Source: Symbiodinium natans (Eukaryota > Sar > Dinophyceae > Suessiales > Symbiodiniaceae). Taken from it: a stretch of 64,000 nucleotides of DNA. Positions within the stretch are counted from its first letter, which is position 1, and the number at the start of each line of letters is the position of its first letter. A program made the translations under genes and the position numbers. Positions 47,607 through 58,984 of this stretch are shown piece by piece. The notes below the pieces were generated by a model, which saw nothing but the letters and a program-made list of their open reading frames with translations, was not told the DNA's origin and did no database searches. The stretch covers positions 52,501-116,500 of the forward strand of contig CAJNDS010002454.1 of assembly GCA_905221605.1 (NCBI GenBank), written 5' to 3'.

Positions 47607-47912
47607 CTTAGGGATGCTAGTGGGGGCTTGGGATGACTTTGGACAGCACAGCAGGAATTAGTAGTTTAGGGGCCTGAATAAGTAGAATAAGGTTTTGGGG
47701 GTTATTATAATATGTATAATTATACAGGGACCCTAAGGGAAGACTACTAGTAATTATTCCGACCCCCATACAAATCTAGAAACAAGATATCGTTTTGTGC
47801 CCGTCCCCCACTACGTACAACTTTGCATCTACCAGAATCCTGAACGTCCGGAACCAGACATAAACACGGGGTGGAACACAGGCTCTAACCCTTACGCCCA
47901 CTTCCCCTACTG

Positions 47913-48006
47913 TGGAGTAGACCCTGGAGAAAAATTGTACTTTTTAGGCAGAAGTAGCTGTAACAGGAACCCAGAACCAACAAAAAGTATTAAAGTATAG
48001 TACTCC
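47913..48006. mobile_element. MITE-like element, family 3
   Basis: Second copy of the element at 46342, starting GGAGTAGACCCTGGAGA and ending AGTATAGTACTCC. Confidence 0.55.
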
Positions 48007-48050
48007 AAAACCCAGCTTCCCCCCATGGACTGTTACGTCCAGGTAGCGAC

Positions 48051-48142
48051 TTCGGCAGTGGCGTGACAGCGGGGGGAGGGCGAGATGGAGGCGGCGGCGG
48101 CGCCAGAACGATCTGATGAGTCACCGTACGATGCCAATAAAG
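48051..48142 (-). CDS. exon-like island P
   Basis: CCCAG acceptor and GAA|GTCGCT donor enclose LLASYGDSSDRSGAAAASIS PSPRC. Confidence 0.45.
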
Positions 48143-48159
48143 CTGGGTTTAGGGTTTAG

Positions 48160-49825
48160 GGTTTGCCGAGAAACCTTGGGAAGGGAGTGTTGGGGGAGGG
48201 GGGGACCCTTATGAAGTAATTAACCTACACTAAACCCCTGAAAACCCTCAACCCTGAACCCAAAGGCCTAAACGCAGGCCCAAGGATAAGACAAACACCT
48301 ACAGGCGTTAGCAAAAGCTAGTAGCTCAATTCTGAACTATCTAAGGGTAATTTCATGGGCCCTTAGCGCGGTCCCTTACCTTCTTTATAGGGTTTTCTGA
48401 TGTATGGGCCTTTATTTGTACAGGGTATATAGGGGGTATATAAGGCGTACCCGTACCCGTTTAAGGGGCCATACTAAGGGACCATGAAACTACCCCAAGA
48501 AACTATGTTCTGCCAAGCTCATGGGAAGCCTGCTTTGCACCGACAGCTGACGACCCTCTCCCCACAGCCACGACCCATGAGCATCGCATACCCCGGCAGC
48601 CCAAGACCGTTATAACAAAAAACTGTGCCCCTCTAGACCCAGAAGCCCGACAAACCCTATACTCCAAACATCCTCAAACTACAGCCCACCTTCTACGATC
48701 CCTAAACCCTAAACCCTAAACCCTAAACCCTAAACCCTAAACCCTAAACCCTAAACCCTAAACCCTAAACCCTAAACCTTGGGCAGCCCCCCTAAAGCCC
48801 TATATTTCCTATTAACCCACAGCGCTCGATGTAAGCACCAGACAAGGATTTCCCTTCAACCCGCCGAAAAACATTCCTACACATGGTTCTCTTAAACCCA
48901 ATAACTTGGGATGTTCCCCCTTATCCTATCAGTCCTTAATAGGGATTCTAGTACCCCTATTAGACTCCCTGACGCAAAAAAACCCTAAACCCTAAACCCT
49001 AAACCCTAAACCCTAAACCCCAACTTAGACCACAATCTGGGCTCCAGGGCAGCCGGAGCGCGACTCCGCCGCGGGGCGGCGGCAAGCGCCGCCATCGTAA
49101 GCCCAGCTTGTTTCTTAGTCAGAGGGCTCTAAACCCAGCTTTCTTTGCAAGAGGGCGGTTTAGGGTTTAGGGTTTAAGGTTTAGGGCTCTGGGCAACAAA
49201 TTTCACGGGTTGCTTCATATGGTGGCGTTCTTCTTTAGTTTGCCCTCCGCCTGCGAACCTACTCCTAACTCAGGTTTAGAGCTTTACGGGCAGTAGGGAC
49301 TTTAGGGTTTAAAAAAGGGTTTAGGGTTTAGGGTTTAGGGTTTAGGGTTTAGGGTTTAGGGTGTAGGGTTCTTTTAAGGGTTTGGGGACTCTGGGGGTTT
49401 CGGGCAAGGGGTGTAGCTTGCCGACGATTTTGCCAGCTGGAGCCGTGCGAGCTGATCTGAGGTGTATAACATGGGGGATACTTGAAGGTCCAAACCCTAA
49501 ACCCTAAACACTAAACCCTAAACCCTAAAGCCTAAACCCTAAACCCTAAACCCCCCAAGGGTAGTTGCAAGGGCAGCAGGCAAAAGGCAACCCACGACAG
49601 CTACAGCCAGTTACTTGGAGGCTCATGGGTACGGTTTAGCAGGGTTCGTTGAACCCCTAAATTCGTTTAGAACCATGGCTCCCTTACATAGAAGCCCACT
49701 TCTAGGTGGCTCTGAACCTCCAAGTAATTGCTAAAGTATCCACGCGTGCAATGTGTTTAGGCCTTAGCAGCTCGGATCACATATCTATGCTGCTCCGGTA
49801 GTACTGTCCACGGGCCATACAACTC
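48160..49825. other. repeats and weak islands
   Basis: Telomere-type tracts (48700-48778, 48982-49022, 49315-49370, 49495-49555) alternate with islands. At 49040-49100 a GC-rich island is open in two minus frames; at 49430-49480 the minus strand reads LYTSDQLARLQLAKSSASYT. At 48345-48490 there is a TATAGGG/GGGTATATAGG-rich element that recurs at 50635-50700. No exon is firm. Confidence 0.35.
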
Positions 49826-50050
49826 TCAGGTTTTCATGTAGATTGAGTCCCTGAATCGCGGAAGTCGACAAAGCTTGGCTGCATATGCGAAGGTGCCATG
49901 AGTCGCAAGGTAAGGGACCAACTGCAACCTGAAAGGTTCATGCATCCTCCAGGGTAAAGGTACATCACACAGTCTACGGTTCATGTAGTCACCACGCATG
50001 ATACTCAAGACCCTTCCTTTGGCAATAAGGCCGGCCAGACGCAGCAAGGC
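49826..50050 (-). CDS. long exon-like island Q, ends in stop
   Basis: The longest open frame of the right part: TTAG|G acceptor, then 74 codons to a stop: LLRLAGLIAKGRVLSIMRGD, YMNRRLCDVPLPWRMHEPFR, LQLVPYLATHGTFAYAAKLC, RLPRFRDSIYMKT. Probably the 3'-terminal exon of a gene lying to the right. Family not recognised. Confidence 0.6.
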   Translation of the reverse strand, partial: ALLRLAGLIAKGRVLSIMRGDYMNRRLCDVPLPWRMHEPFRLQLVPYLATHGTFAYAAKLCRLPRFRDSIYMKT

Positions 50051-50297
50051 CTAATGAAAGTCTGCACCCTGGGCCTAACGGTCTAATTAATGTGGGTAGT
50101 ATATGAAGTACGGTTGATATTTCCTGTACCCCCAAAAGGACACCCAATGTATACACTCACCGATATTATAAAAAGGGACCTTATACACACTCACCCAAAA
50201 ACAGAAATATCTTAGGTTTAGGATTTAGGCTTTAGGGTTCAGGGTTTAGGTACCCATTGCGTGCCATCGAAACCACATAAACCCTTAAACCCTAAGC

Positions 50298-50377
50298 CTC
50301 TCGCGCTTCTGGCCTCCTCATCCACATCCTTAGAAGCCAGCTGCAGCGCAATCGTCACAGCCTGCCCAAAGGCGTCC
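50298..50377 (-). CDS. exon-like island R
   Basis: GGTTAG acceptor (from a telomere-type unit) and GAG|GCTTAG (GC) donor enclose DAFGQAVTIALQLASKDVDE EARSAR. Confidence 0.6.
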
Positions 50378-50463
50378 CTAACCCTAAACCCTAAACCGTA
50401 AACCCTAAACCCAATTTACTACTATAAGGGGCACCCCAGATGCCTGAGTCCAAAAACTGTTAG

Positions 50464-50575
50464 CTAGACCCAAGAGTAACTTCGGAATAAAGCACCAATT
50501 TGGTGTTTAAAGGGGCGTATAAGGGAACCTAAAACCTAAAAAATGGAATAAGGCCTTACTCTGGATCCTGATTAG
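50464..50575. mobile_element. MITE-like element, family 2
   Basis: Starts CTAGACCCAAGAGTAAC and ends ACTCTGGATCCTGATTAG. A clearer copy lies at 55924-56038. The interior (ATAAGGGAACCTAAA) resembles family 1. Confidence 0.55.
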
Positions 50576-51014
50576 TTCTAAGGACACCCTAAACTCTAAA
50601 CCCTGGACCCTAGGGGTCACGTAGGGGCTACCCAGGTATATAGGGACTTTACAAGGTATATATTGGGGGTGATATAGGGGAATAAGGTTAAGGGTCCCTG
50701 CCCCTTCACGGCCTTCCCTTTTTCACTGAGCCCTTAGACCCTAAATTCCAAAACCCGAAAACCCAATCCCAAAAGCTCGGAAATCGGGCAGCAAGACCCT
50801 ATGCGTGACCTTCAAGCCTCAAGCCAACAGCCAAAACCCAATCAACGCTAGGCTAGACCCTAAACCCTAAACCCTAAACCCTAAACCCTAAACCCCAAAC
50901 CCTAAACCCTAAACGCCCCAAAAACCCCAAGACAGGAACCTTCAACCTTAAGGACGCTTCAGTGGCTGGAAAGCCTGCGACGCCTGCCCTGAGCTGAGCT
51001 GTAGCTGCTTCTCG

Positions 51015-51190
51015 AATGGGTTATATAAGGATAATTAGGCTAGGGTTTAGGGTTTAGGGTTTAGGGTTTAGGGTTTAGGGTTTAGGGTTTAGGGTTTAGG
51101 GTTTAGGGTTTAGGGTTTAGGGTTTAGGGTTTAGGGTTTAGGGTTTAGGGTTTAGGGTTTAGGGTTTACTAAGCCTAATTATGGCTATTT
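51015..51190. repeat. pure TTTAGGG tract framed by an inverted repeat
   Basis: About 18 perfect units (51040-51172) lie between ATAATTAGGCTAG on the left and CTAAGCCTAATTAT on the right, which are reverse complements of each other apart from one base. The same flanking motif occurs without a telomere-type core at 40258-40310. Confidence 0.8.
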
Positions 51191-51510
51191 AAGGGGGGGA
51201 ACCTAGGGGGGGTAGTATAGAGGGGGAACCCATGACTTCTCGAATGGGCTTTTGGGTTTAGAGCCTTTAGGGTTCTTAGGGCTTAGAGAGTTTTAGGGTT
51301 TGGAGTTTTCAGGGTTCTTTTTGGGGTTAGAATCTGTAGGGTTCTTAGAGCTTAGAGTTTTAGGGTTTAGAGTTGTTTTAAAACAACCCGAGGTTTAGAA
51401 CCTTTGGGGTTCTTAGAGCTTAGAGTTTTAGGGTTTAGAGTTTTTAGGGTTTAGGGGCTTCTTAGAGCTTAGAGTTTTTGGGGTTTGGAGCCTTTAGGGT
51501 TTAGTGTTTC

Positions 51511-51621
51511 CTGGTAGCCCAGTAGCCATAATATAATAAGGGTACCTTTTTGGGGGTTTGTTACTTGATAAGGGAACCTTGTACCAGAAAAAGGGACAAA
51601 GGGTACCGCTGGACTACCAAG
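51511..51621. mobile_element. MITE-like element, family 1
   Basis: CTGGTAGCCCAGTAGCC at the left and GGTACCGCTGGACTACCAAG at the right; interior GTTTGTTACTTGATAAGG. Confidence 0.7.
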
Positions 51622-51975
51622 GGCTTTACAGTTAAGCGTCTTGAGGGTTTAGCGTGTTCAATACAGGGGTCGGAAAGCTACTAATAGTACGCCCTCATGA
51701 TCCCTTTATAGATATACTTCACTAACCCCCCCCTCCAAACCCTGTAACAACTATAATGACTATGAAGACCACTACATTAGGCTTTCAAGATAGGGCGGAT
51801 GGTCAGAATTTGGAACCTCGCGGACCTAAACCCCCCCCCCCTCCTAAAACACAACCTAAAGTCCTAAACCCGATAAACCCCAGGACCCTCTAAACCCTTA
51901 AACCGTCAGACTCCTAGGACCCTGAGCCCTAAACACTAAACCCCAGACCACGGAAACACCCTAAGACCTTATGAA

Positions 51976-52075
51976 TTGGGATGCTCTCCCTTATACTAAC
52001 AGTCCTTAGTTGGAAGTATAGTACCCCCTATTGTAATCCCTATTCAGGACGGCTGTACAAGGGGGAACATCCCAA
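51976..52075. mobile_element. MITE-like element, family 4
   Basis: TTGGGATGCTCTCCCTTATAC at the left faces GTACAAGGGGGAACATCCCAA at the right: about 20-bp terminal inverted repeats around 60 bp. A partial copy starts at 48906. Confidence 0.7.
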
Positions 52076-52219
52076 GTACCCTACACCCTACACCCTAAGA
52101 AGCTAAACCCTAAACCCGAAACCCTAAACCCTACACCCTACACCCTACACCCTAAACCCTAAACCCTAAACCCTAAGACCCCAAGACCCTAAGACCCTAG
52201 ACCCTAAACCCTAAACTCT

Positions 52220-52332
52220 AAACCCTAGACCCTAGACCCTAAGACCCTAAGACCCTAAGACCCTAAGACCCTAAGACCCTAAGACCCTAAGACCCTAAGA
52301 CCCTAAGACCCTAAGACCCTAAGACCCTAAAC
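52220..52332. repeat. 8-bp variant array (CCCTAAGA)n
   Basis: About twelve homogeneous copies of CCCTAAGA inside a longer CCCTAAA tract. Confidence 0.9.
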
Positions 52333-52999
52333 CCTAAACCCCAAACCCTAAGACCCTAAACCCCAAACCCTAAGACCCTAAACCCTAAGACCCTAAACCC
52401 TAAACCCTAAACCCTAAAAACCCTCAAGCGGGACCTCTTTGCTTCGAGTGGGTGCGATTCGAGGGAGACCGTCCTGGGGGAGACGAAGGATGCTAGCAGA
52501 CGTGGCGAGTATAAGCCTTGTAGGGTTTAGGGTTTAGGGCTAGGGTTTAGGGTTTAGGGTTTAGGGTTTAGGGTTTAGGGTTTAGGGTTTAGGGTTTAGG
52601 GTTTAGGGTTTAGGGTTTAGGGTTTAGGGTTTAGGGTTTAGGGTTTAGGGTTTTGGTTTAGGGTTTAGGGTTTAGGGCTTAGGGTTTAGGGTTTAGGGTT
52701 TAAGTTTCGGGTTTAGGGGCTCAGGGCGAATTTTACCGGATTTCGGGCTTAAAGCTTGGGCACTAGATGACCTGCAAACCGACATGTTCAAGAGTGGGAC
52801 AAGAATGGGAGGAGTATGATTTGGGCTCTGAGGTTCCAGTTCAGGGCCATCACAGTGTTCCGCCCTAAACCGTAAACCGTAAACCGTAAACCCTAAACCC
52901 TAAACCCTAAACCCTAAACCCTAAGCTAAGTCAACCCATTCCTCCCCTGTTTGAAAGGCACAACGCACACTTCCACAGGCTCCCGAGTGACACCTTAAC

Positions 53000-53083
53000 C
53001 AAGACATTTGCACTTTGGCTTTGAAGGCTGCTTGAATGGCTCGGAATCCTCTTCTCCCCAGTCAAACTCAAAAGCCCGGAGCC
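53000..53083 (-). CDS. exon-like island S
   Basis: TTAG acceptor (telomere-type unit) and CTTG|GTTAAG donor enclose LRAFEFDWGEEDSEPFKQPS KPKCKCL. Acidic then basic, clearly protein-like. Confidence 0.6.
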
Positions 53084-53189
53084 CTAACCCTAAACCCTAG
53101 CCCTAAACCCTAAACCCTAAGCCCTAAACCCCAAACCCTAAACCCTAAACCCCAAAAACCGAAGCCCTTGTAGACATCTAAGGAAGAGC

Positions 53190-53276
53190 CGAGGCCGCCA
53201 CGGCCAGCGTCAGGCGAACTTGCTCATCCGCGTCGCGGGCCATGTCCTGCGAATACGCAGAATGCCAGTCCCAACC
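53190..53276 (-). CDS. exon-like island T
   Basis: TTTAG acceptor directly from the repeat and TCG|GCTCTT (GC) donor enclose GWDWHSAYSQDMARDADEQV RLTLAVAAS. Confidence 0.6.
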
Positions 53277-53599
53277 CTAAACCCTAAACCCTAAACACTA
53301 GACCCTAGACCCTAAACCCTAAACCCTAACCCTAAACCCTGGAAACACTCGTCCTGGGTCATGGGTCATGATAAGCCTTATCCATGTTGAATACGCTAGT
53401 GCTGCATATGTGTGCTTTTGGGCCGATATGACATGAGCCGTTCAGTTAAAACAACAGGTTCGAGCGGCATGCTGCAACGAAACTGTCGACAACACCTAAA
53501 CCCTAAACCCTAAACCCTAAACCCTAAACCCTAAACCCTAAACCCTAACCCCAAACCCTAAACCCTAAACCCTAAACCCTAAAACCTTAACCCTTCGCA

Positions 53600-54640
53600 A
53601 GAAACTGGAGATGTAAAGCGCTCACGGCCAACACCTACTTCTGAGAGTGGCGCAGGCCCGAAACATGCCTACATACTAGAATCTAGGATGGCCCTTAAAA
53701 CCTTCGACAACTATTCCTGAATACCTACACATTAGTAGGATGGCCCTTAAAACACTCTGAAAAATATTCCTGGATAATCACTTCTCACTTTTACTAAACG
53801 CACCCCCCCCCCCCCCCCCAATTATAAAAACACTTTCCAGAAAATCCTCCCGAAACCGAACCCGCCTGTTAAACGCTGTTCCGGCTTAGGGGGGGGGGGG
53901 GGGGTTCAGGGGCTCCCAAAACCTGCCAGCCAACCAACATCCTGAAGCTCCCTGCCCTCCCTTCCTAGACCCCAAACCCCTCTGGACCCTAAACGTGACA
54001 TTTGGACAAAAACAACTCCCCCTAACAGTAAAAACACATTTCAGTTTCCTATTACGGGGGGGGGGGGGGGCCCTGTTTTATATTGGGGGGAAGGGATTAT
54101 GATCCTCTTAAAACCAATCAGGGAAAATTCGGATCAGGGCTCCAAGACGCCCCGACGGAGCAGAACGAGAGGCGACACTGAGCCGAGCTGACTCTCAACG
54201 CAGCTTGGAATGAACCATATATAGTTATAGATGTATATATATATATATATATGCAGTACAAAAGATGTGACATTAATAACATATATATATATATATAATA
54301 ATTATTAATAATAATCATAATACTAATAATAATAACAAGATGATAACAATAATGATGATACTACTAAGAATATAATAATCAGAATCATAATAGTAATGAT
54401 GATAACAATAATAATGACAATAATAAACAGTAATATAGCTACAACTATAATTATAATTTTAATCTTAATTATATATATAATAAAAATAACAATATACACC
54501 TACATTCTGCTGCCTAAGGAGAGTCCCATTCATGGAGTCCTGACACAGAACTTTCCCGAATCCGCAGAGAGCCCCTAGGCCCCGAAGCCCTGAACCCTTA
54601 ACCGCCTGAAGCCTAAACCCCTTCAACCCCAAGCCCTATA
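53600..54640. other. AT-rich, homopolymer-rich stretch
   Basis: Runs of C (53803-53819) and G (53891-53903, 54057-54070), TA repeats and ATA/TAA triplet repeats (54230-54480), and a motif GGATGGCCCTTAAAAC repeated at 53678, 53740 and, in similar form, 61813. No gene seen. Confidence 0.5.
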
Positions 54641-54745
54641 CACCCTGAACCCTTGGGTTTAGGGTTTAGGGTTTAGGGTTTAGGGTTTAGGGTTTAGGGT
54701 TTAGGGTTTAGGGTTTAGGGTTTAGGGTTTAGGGTTACCCTGAAC

Positions 54746-54818
54746 CCAAAGGTCCTTCACCTTTCGCAGCCCTTTCTTATGGCCGCCGACGACCTTCTCA
54801 GGCAGCTGGAGGTGCACC
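54746..54818 (-). CDS. exon-like island U
   Basis: CTTCAG|G acceptor and TGG|GTTCAG donor enclose VHLQLPEKVVGGHKKGLRKV KDLW. Confidence 0.55.
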
Positions 54819-54839
54819 CTGAAGCCCCTTAAACCCACT

Positions 54840-54902
54840 AGGGTTTAGGGTTCTAGGGTTCTAGGGTTCTAGGGTTCCAGGGTTCTAGGGTTCTAGGGTT
54901 TC
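54840..54902. repeat. 8-bp variant array (TTCTAGGG)n
   Basis: Six to seven copies of TTCTAGGG next to island V, another local variant of the telomere-type unit. Confidence 0.85.
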
Positions 54903-54970
54903 TGATGTAGGAGTTAAGGTTTGGCGCCCTATGACGTTCCATGTACCTAGGGTACATGTGCCCAGCTCAC

Positions 54971-55047
54971 CTGTTTCGCGCTCCGACAGAACGACGTGGA
55001 GACTTGTGTCTAACTGAGGTATATGGACCCCGCGGGCTCTGATGTCC
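54971..55047 (-). CDS. exon-like island V
   Basis: TTCAG|G acceptor and AACAG|GTGAGC, a textbook GT donor, enclose DIRARGVHIPQLDTSLHVVL SERE. Confidence 0.65.
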
Positions 55048-55197
55048 CTGAACCCTAAACCCGAAAACATGAACTTCTGCAATATTGGGATTACGACTCA
55101 TTTTTATTTTTAGTTTTGTTTTTGTTTTTGTTGGGGGGGGGGGGGGGGGGGCTCTTCAGCAAATAGTAGTCAAACCGTCAAACCCTAAACCCTCAAA

Positions 55198-55282
55198 GTT
55201 AAAGAAGGTGGGCCAGTCGGGGCTTAAGACCATCCGACTTGGGAACTGCGATGAAGACTGCAAACAACTCTCTCAGAGCCGG
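55198..55282 (-). CDS. exon-like island W, borders unclear
   Basis: The minus strand reads ELFAVFIAVPKSDGLKPRLA HLL before a stop; a GT inside (GATG|GTCTTAAG) could end the exon earlier. Confidence 0.4.
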
Positions 55283-55515
55283 GGTTGAGGGTTTAGGGTT
55301 TAGGGTTTAGGGTTTAGGGTTTGCGGATGTAAGGCTCAGAAACCCCTAAACACCCTGAACGCGAAGATTGTTTGCATTGCTTATCCCGAAGTGCAGTCGA
55401 CGGGTAAACACTAAACCCCAAAGCCCTAAACCCTAAACCCCAAACCCCAAACCCTAAACCCTGAACCCTTAACTCTGAACCCTAAACCCTAAACCCCAAA
55501 CCCTGAACCCTAAAC

Positions 55516-55603
55516 CCTCCTTGCTTTGCTTGTGAAGTTCCCAGCCTCGCAAACGCTGGCTACGGCGACGAGCGCCTTGCGCCGAACGCTCCTTTAGATG
55601 CAG
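55516..55603 (-). CDS. exon-like island X
   Basis: CCAAG acceptor and GAGG|GTTTAGGG donor (the repeat itself) enclose LHLKERSAQGARRRSQRLRG WELHKQSKE. A second minus frame is also partly open. Confidence 0.4.
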
Positions 55604-55923
55604 CTTGGGGTTTAGGGTTTAGGGTTTAGGGTTTGGGGTTTGCGGTTTAGGGTTTAGGGTCTAGGGTCTAGGGTTTAGGGTTTAGGGTTTGGGGTTTAGG
55701 GTTTGGGGTGTAGGGTTTAGGGTTTAGGGTTGGGATTCAGGATTGAAGGGTTGAGATCCAGGGTGTAGGATTTGGGACACTCAAAACACAAGATCAAGAG
55801 CTTCGGCAATCCTCGTATGCCCTGGCTTAGGGTTTGGGGCTTTTAGGGTATTAACGTGTAGGGTTTGGTAAGTGCTTTCCGTGCTTAAGGCAAATATAAG
55901 GGTCCTAAACTCCAAACCCTGAT

Positions 55924-56038
55924 CTAGACCCAAGAGTAACCTTGGAATGAAAAGGGCACCCTCTTTTGGTTTTAAAGGGACGTATAAGGTAACCGAAAGC
56001 CATAAACAAAGGGAGTAAGGGCCTACTCTGGGTCCTAG
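55924..56038. mobile_element. MITE-like element, family 2
   Basis: CTAGACCCAAGAGTAACC at the left and GGCCTACTCTGGGTCCTAG at the right form terminal inverted repeats around a GGGCACCC...GGTAACC interior. Confidence 0.7.
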
Positions 56039-56179
56039 TGACACACTGAAAGGTCCTCCAAAGTCTCTGAATTGGGAGCTTTTGTCCGGGTACTTTTCAA
56101 GCCCTAAACCCTAAACCCTAAACCCTAAACCCTAAACCCTAAACCCTAAACCCTGAACCCTGAACCCTAAACCCTAAAC

Positions 56180-56268
56180 CCCGGCATGAGTGCCCGGCCA
56201 GTGCTTGTTTTGAAGGTGCGGTGCTATGGCCTGGGAGGCCGCAACAGCTACGGCCCAGGAGGACAAGA
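56180..56268 (-). CDS. exon-like island Y
   Basis: TTTAG acceptor and CGGG|GTTTAG donor enclose LSSWAVAVAASQAIAPHLQN KHWPGTHA. Confidence 0.5.
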
Positions 56269-56289
56269 CTAAAGCATCACATCTGCCCA

Positions 56290-57440
56290 ACATATTTGGG
56301 GTTAGTCTAGCGTGTAGGGTCTAGGGTTGAGGGCTTATGGTTTAGGGTTTTGGGGGTTAGTCAGTCGGGTTTAGGGCTTAGGGTTTAGGGTTTCAGGACT
56401 GGGATACACCCTTACAAGGAAGTTATAAGTACCAGAACAGGAGAGGGTGTCTCTGGGACCTCTAGGAAGCACATGAAACCTAAACCCGAAACCCTCGACG
56501 TTTAGGGTTTAGGGTTTAGGGTTTAGGGTTTAAGGTTACCCCGAGGCTTCTCAGAAGAGGTTACAGGGTTTGAACTTCGGGTTAGAGTCTACAAACTCCA
56601 AACCGTAAACCCTGGGGTTCAGGGTTCAGCCCGCCGTCTGTAAAGTGTCAGCTGTGCAGGGCAGGAGGATCAATGCTGACACTTGGGCTTAGGGTCTTTG
56701 GGTGTTGTTCTGAAGGTTTCATTGGGTAAAAGTGTGCCATAAAACGGGAGGGCTTAGGGGTTGGTTTAGGGATGACAAATGCCAGCACAGAAACACGAGA
56801 TAACACAAGTATCATTGAGGGTTCAAGGTCGAGGAGTTTGAGTTTGAGGTTTGGGGCTCAAAGGTACCCTAAACCCTAAACCCTAAACCCTAAACCCTAA
56901 ACTCTAAATCCTAAACCCAAAGGTGCTGCAACTGCCCTTCACTATGCCCGCTAAGCACCTGCTACTAGTTCAATAATTCAAGGGTTTAGGGTTTGGGGTT
57001 TAGGGTTTAGGGTTCAGGGAATTCAAGGCTGCTGGGCGGTCTGGGTGGGGCTTTCAGGCACATAGGGGCCTTCACATTTTCATGGAATTCTGTTGGAGCC
57101 AGTGACTGTTGGACCCCTTTTATGACCTAGGGCTTAGGGCGAGTCGCCCTGAACACTGAAATGGCATTTAGGGTTTGGGTTTAGGGTTTAGGGTTTAGGG
57201 TTTAGGGTTTAGGGTTTAGGGTTTAGGGTTTAGGGTTTAGGGTTTAGGGTTTAGGGTTTAGGGTTAGGTTTAGGGTTTAGGGTTTAGGGTTTAGGGTTTA
57301 GGGTTTAGGGTTTAGGGTTTAGGGTTTAGGGTTTAGGGTTTAGGGTTTAGGGTTTAGGGTTTAGGGTTTAGGGTTTAGGGTTTAGGGTTTAGGGTTTAGG
57401 GTTTAGGGCTCAGGGTTTAGGGTTTAAGGGTTCAGCTGGA
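56290..57440. other. repeats without firm exon
   Basis: Mixed telomere-type units and short islands. The longest telomere-type tract of the window is at 57165-57432 (about 35 units with one TTAGG slip). No island here has a clear frame with splice borders. Confidence 0.5.
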
Positions 57441-57445
57441 GAAGC

Positions 57446-57497
57446 CTCCAGTGCGAGGTCGAGCTTTCTGATGAGGTCTCGATGCTCGTCGCCCTCC
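57446..57497 (-). CDS. exon-like island Z
   Basis: ACTCAG|G acceptor and GAG|GCTTCTCC (GC) donor enclose EGDEHRDLIRKLDLALE. The open frame continues beyond the donor. Confidence 0.55.
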
Positions 57498-58281
57498 CTG
57501 AGTGGGTACATATATATATACAGAAAAATAAACAAATAAATAAAGAAAGAAAGAAAGAAAGAAATATGTATATATGTATATATATATATATTAGGGGAAG
57601 GAGATTCAGGGTCCCCAGAACTCCGTCTACTCCTTAACTGAGCGAAGCCCCTGCGCACAACTCTGCTGAAGGGGGAGGGCGGGCGAGTTGTCTGATGGCG
57701 TCAATTGAACTACACCCACCGCTTGAGGTTTCGGCGGTCAAACATCCTCTCGCAGGTCAGCAGTCAAATTCGAGGAGGAAATTCGGTAACCCAAAGCCCA
57801 AAGCCCAAAACCCAAACCCTAAACCAAACACCCAAACGCAAAACCTGATCAACGGTTTCTTGCGAAGGGCACTGCCATTCTGGGGAAGGATCCGGCTCCG
57901 GCCCCCTCTCATGAAAGAATAAGGTCTGACCTAGTTCAAATATTTGGGGGCTACCCCTTGCTACATGCAATTGTGAAGCCAACAAAACCGAGAAACCCGT
58001 TAAACCCTCTACTAGACTCCGCAATAAACACTAGAAGCCCTATACATCCAAATAGGGGTTTCCGAAATTATGGGTACCTTACCGGGGTCCTAGAATCTTA
58101 CTATTTGGGGGTCTATATTGGGGGTCCCTTAAACCCGAACCCCTAAACCCCTAAACCCCAAACCCCTAAACCCCTAAACCCCTAAACCCCTAAACCCTTA
58201 AACCCCTAAACCCCTAACCCTAAACCCTAAACCCTAAAGCCTAAACCCTAAACCCTAAACCCTAAACCCTAAACCCAAAAC

Positions 58282-58395
58282 CCAAACAGAGAGCAGAGGC
58301 CGCAGGGACCCCGAGCTGCGGTGCAACCAGGGCCGTCAGCGCAGCCGTCGCGCCGCGCCGCTGCCCCCACTCGGGCCTCGGCTGTCTGCTCTTTG
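58282..58395 (-). CDS. exon-like island AA
   Basis: CCAAG acceptor and TTTGG|GTTTTGG donor enclose KEQTAEARVGAAARRDGCAD GPGCTAARGPCGLCSLF. GC-rich. CCCTAAA lies on the left and TTTAGGG on the right. Confidence 0.5.
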
Positions 58396-58984
58396 CTTGG
58401 TTTAGGGTTTAGGGTTTAGGGTTTAGGGTTTAGGGTTTAGGGTTTAGGGTTTAGGGTTTAGGGTTTAGGGTTTAGGGTTTAGGGTTTAGGGTTTAGGGTT
58501 TAGGGTTTAGGTTTTAGGGTTTAGGGTTTAGGGTTTAGGGTTTGGGGTTTAGGGTTTCGGGTTTAGGAGTTTGGAGTTTAGGGTTTAGGGTGTTGAGCTT
58601 GCTTGGGGGTACCCCCCCCCCCCCTCCGCATGCTTCGAGTCTTCTAGGCGCCTGTAAGCCCAAACCCTGAACCCTGAACCCAAAACCCGAACGGTGGCAT
58701 TTAGGGTTTGGGTTTAGGGTTTAGGGTTTAGGGTTTAGGGTTTAGGGTTTAGGGTTTAGGGTTTAGGGTTTAGGGTTTAGGGTTTAGGGTTTAGGGTTTA
58801 GGGTTTAGGGTTTAGGGTTTAGGGTTTAGGGTTTAAGACGGAGATGTTCACTTCCTTGAGCAGGACACGCGATACCCTCCCCTAAACCCTGAACCCTTAT
58901 TAACCCCCAAACCCTCAACCCTAAACCCCCCTCAACCCTGAACGCCAAACAGGTACAGCCAGTCTTTCCTGCACGCCGACTCAC

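Noticed and set aside
55198-55282. Reverse-transcriptase motif (VPKSDG)
   Set aside because: Only six residues resemble the RT fingers motif, and no YxDD or other RT block is found nearby.
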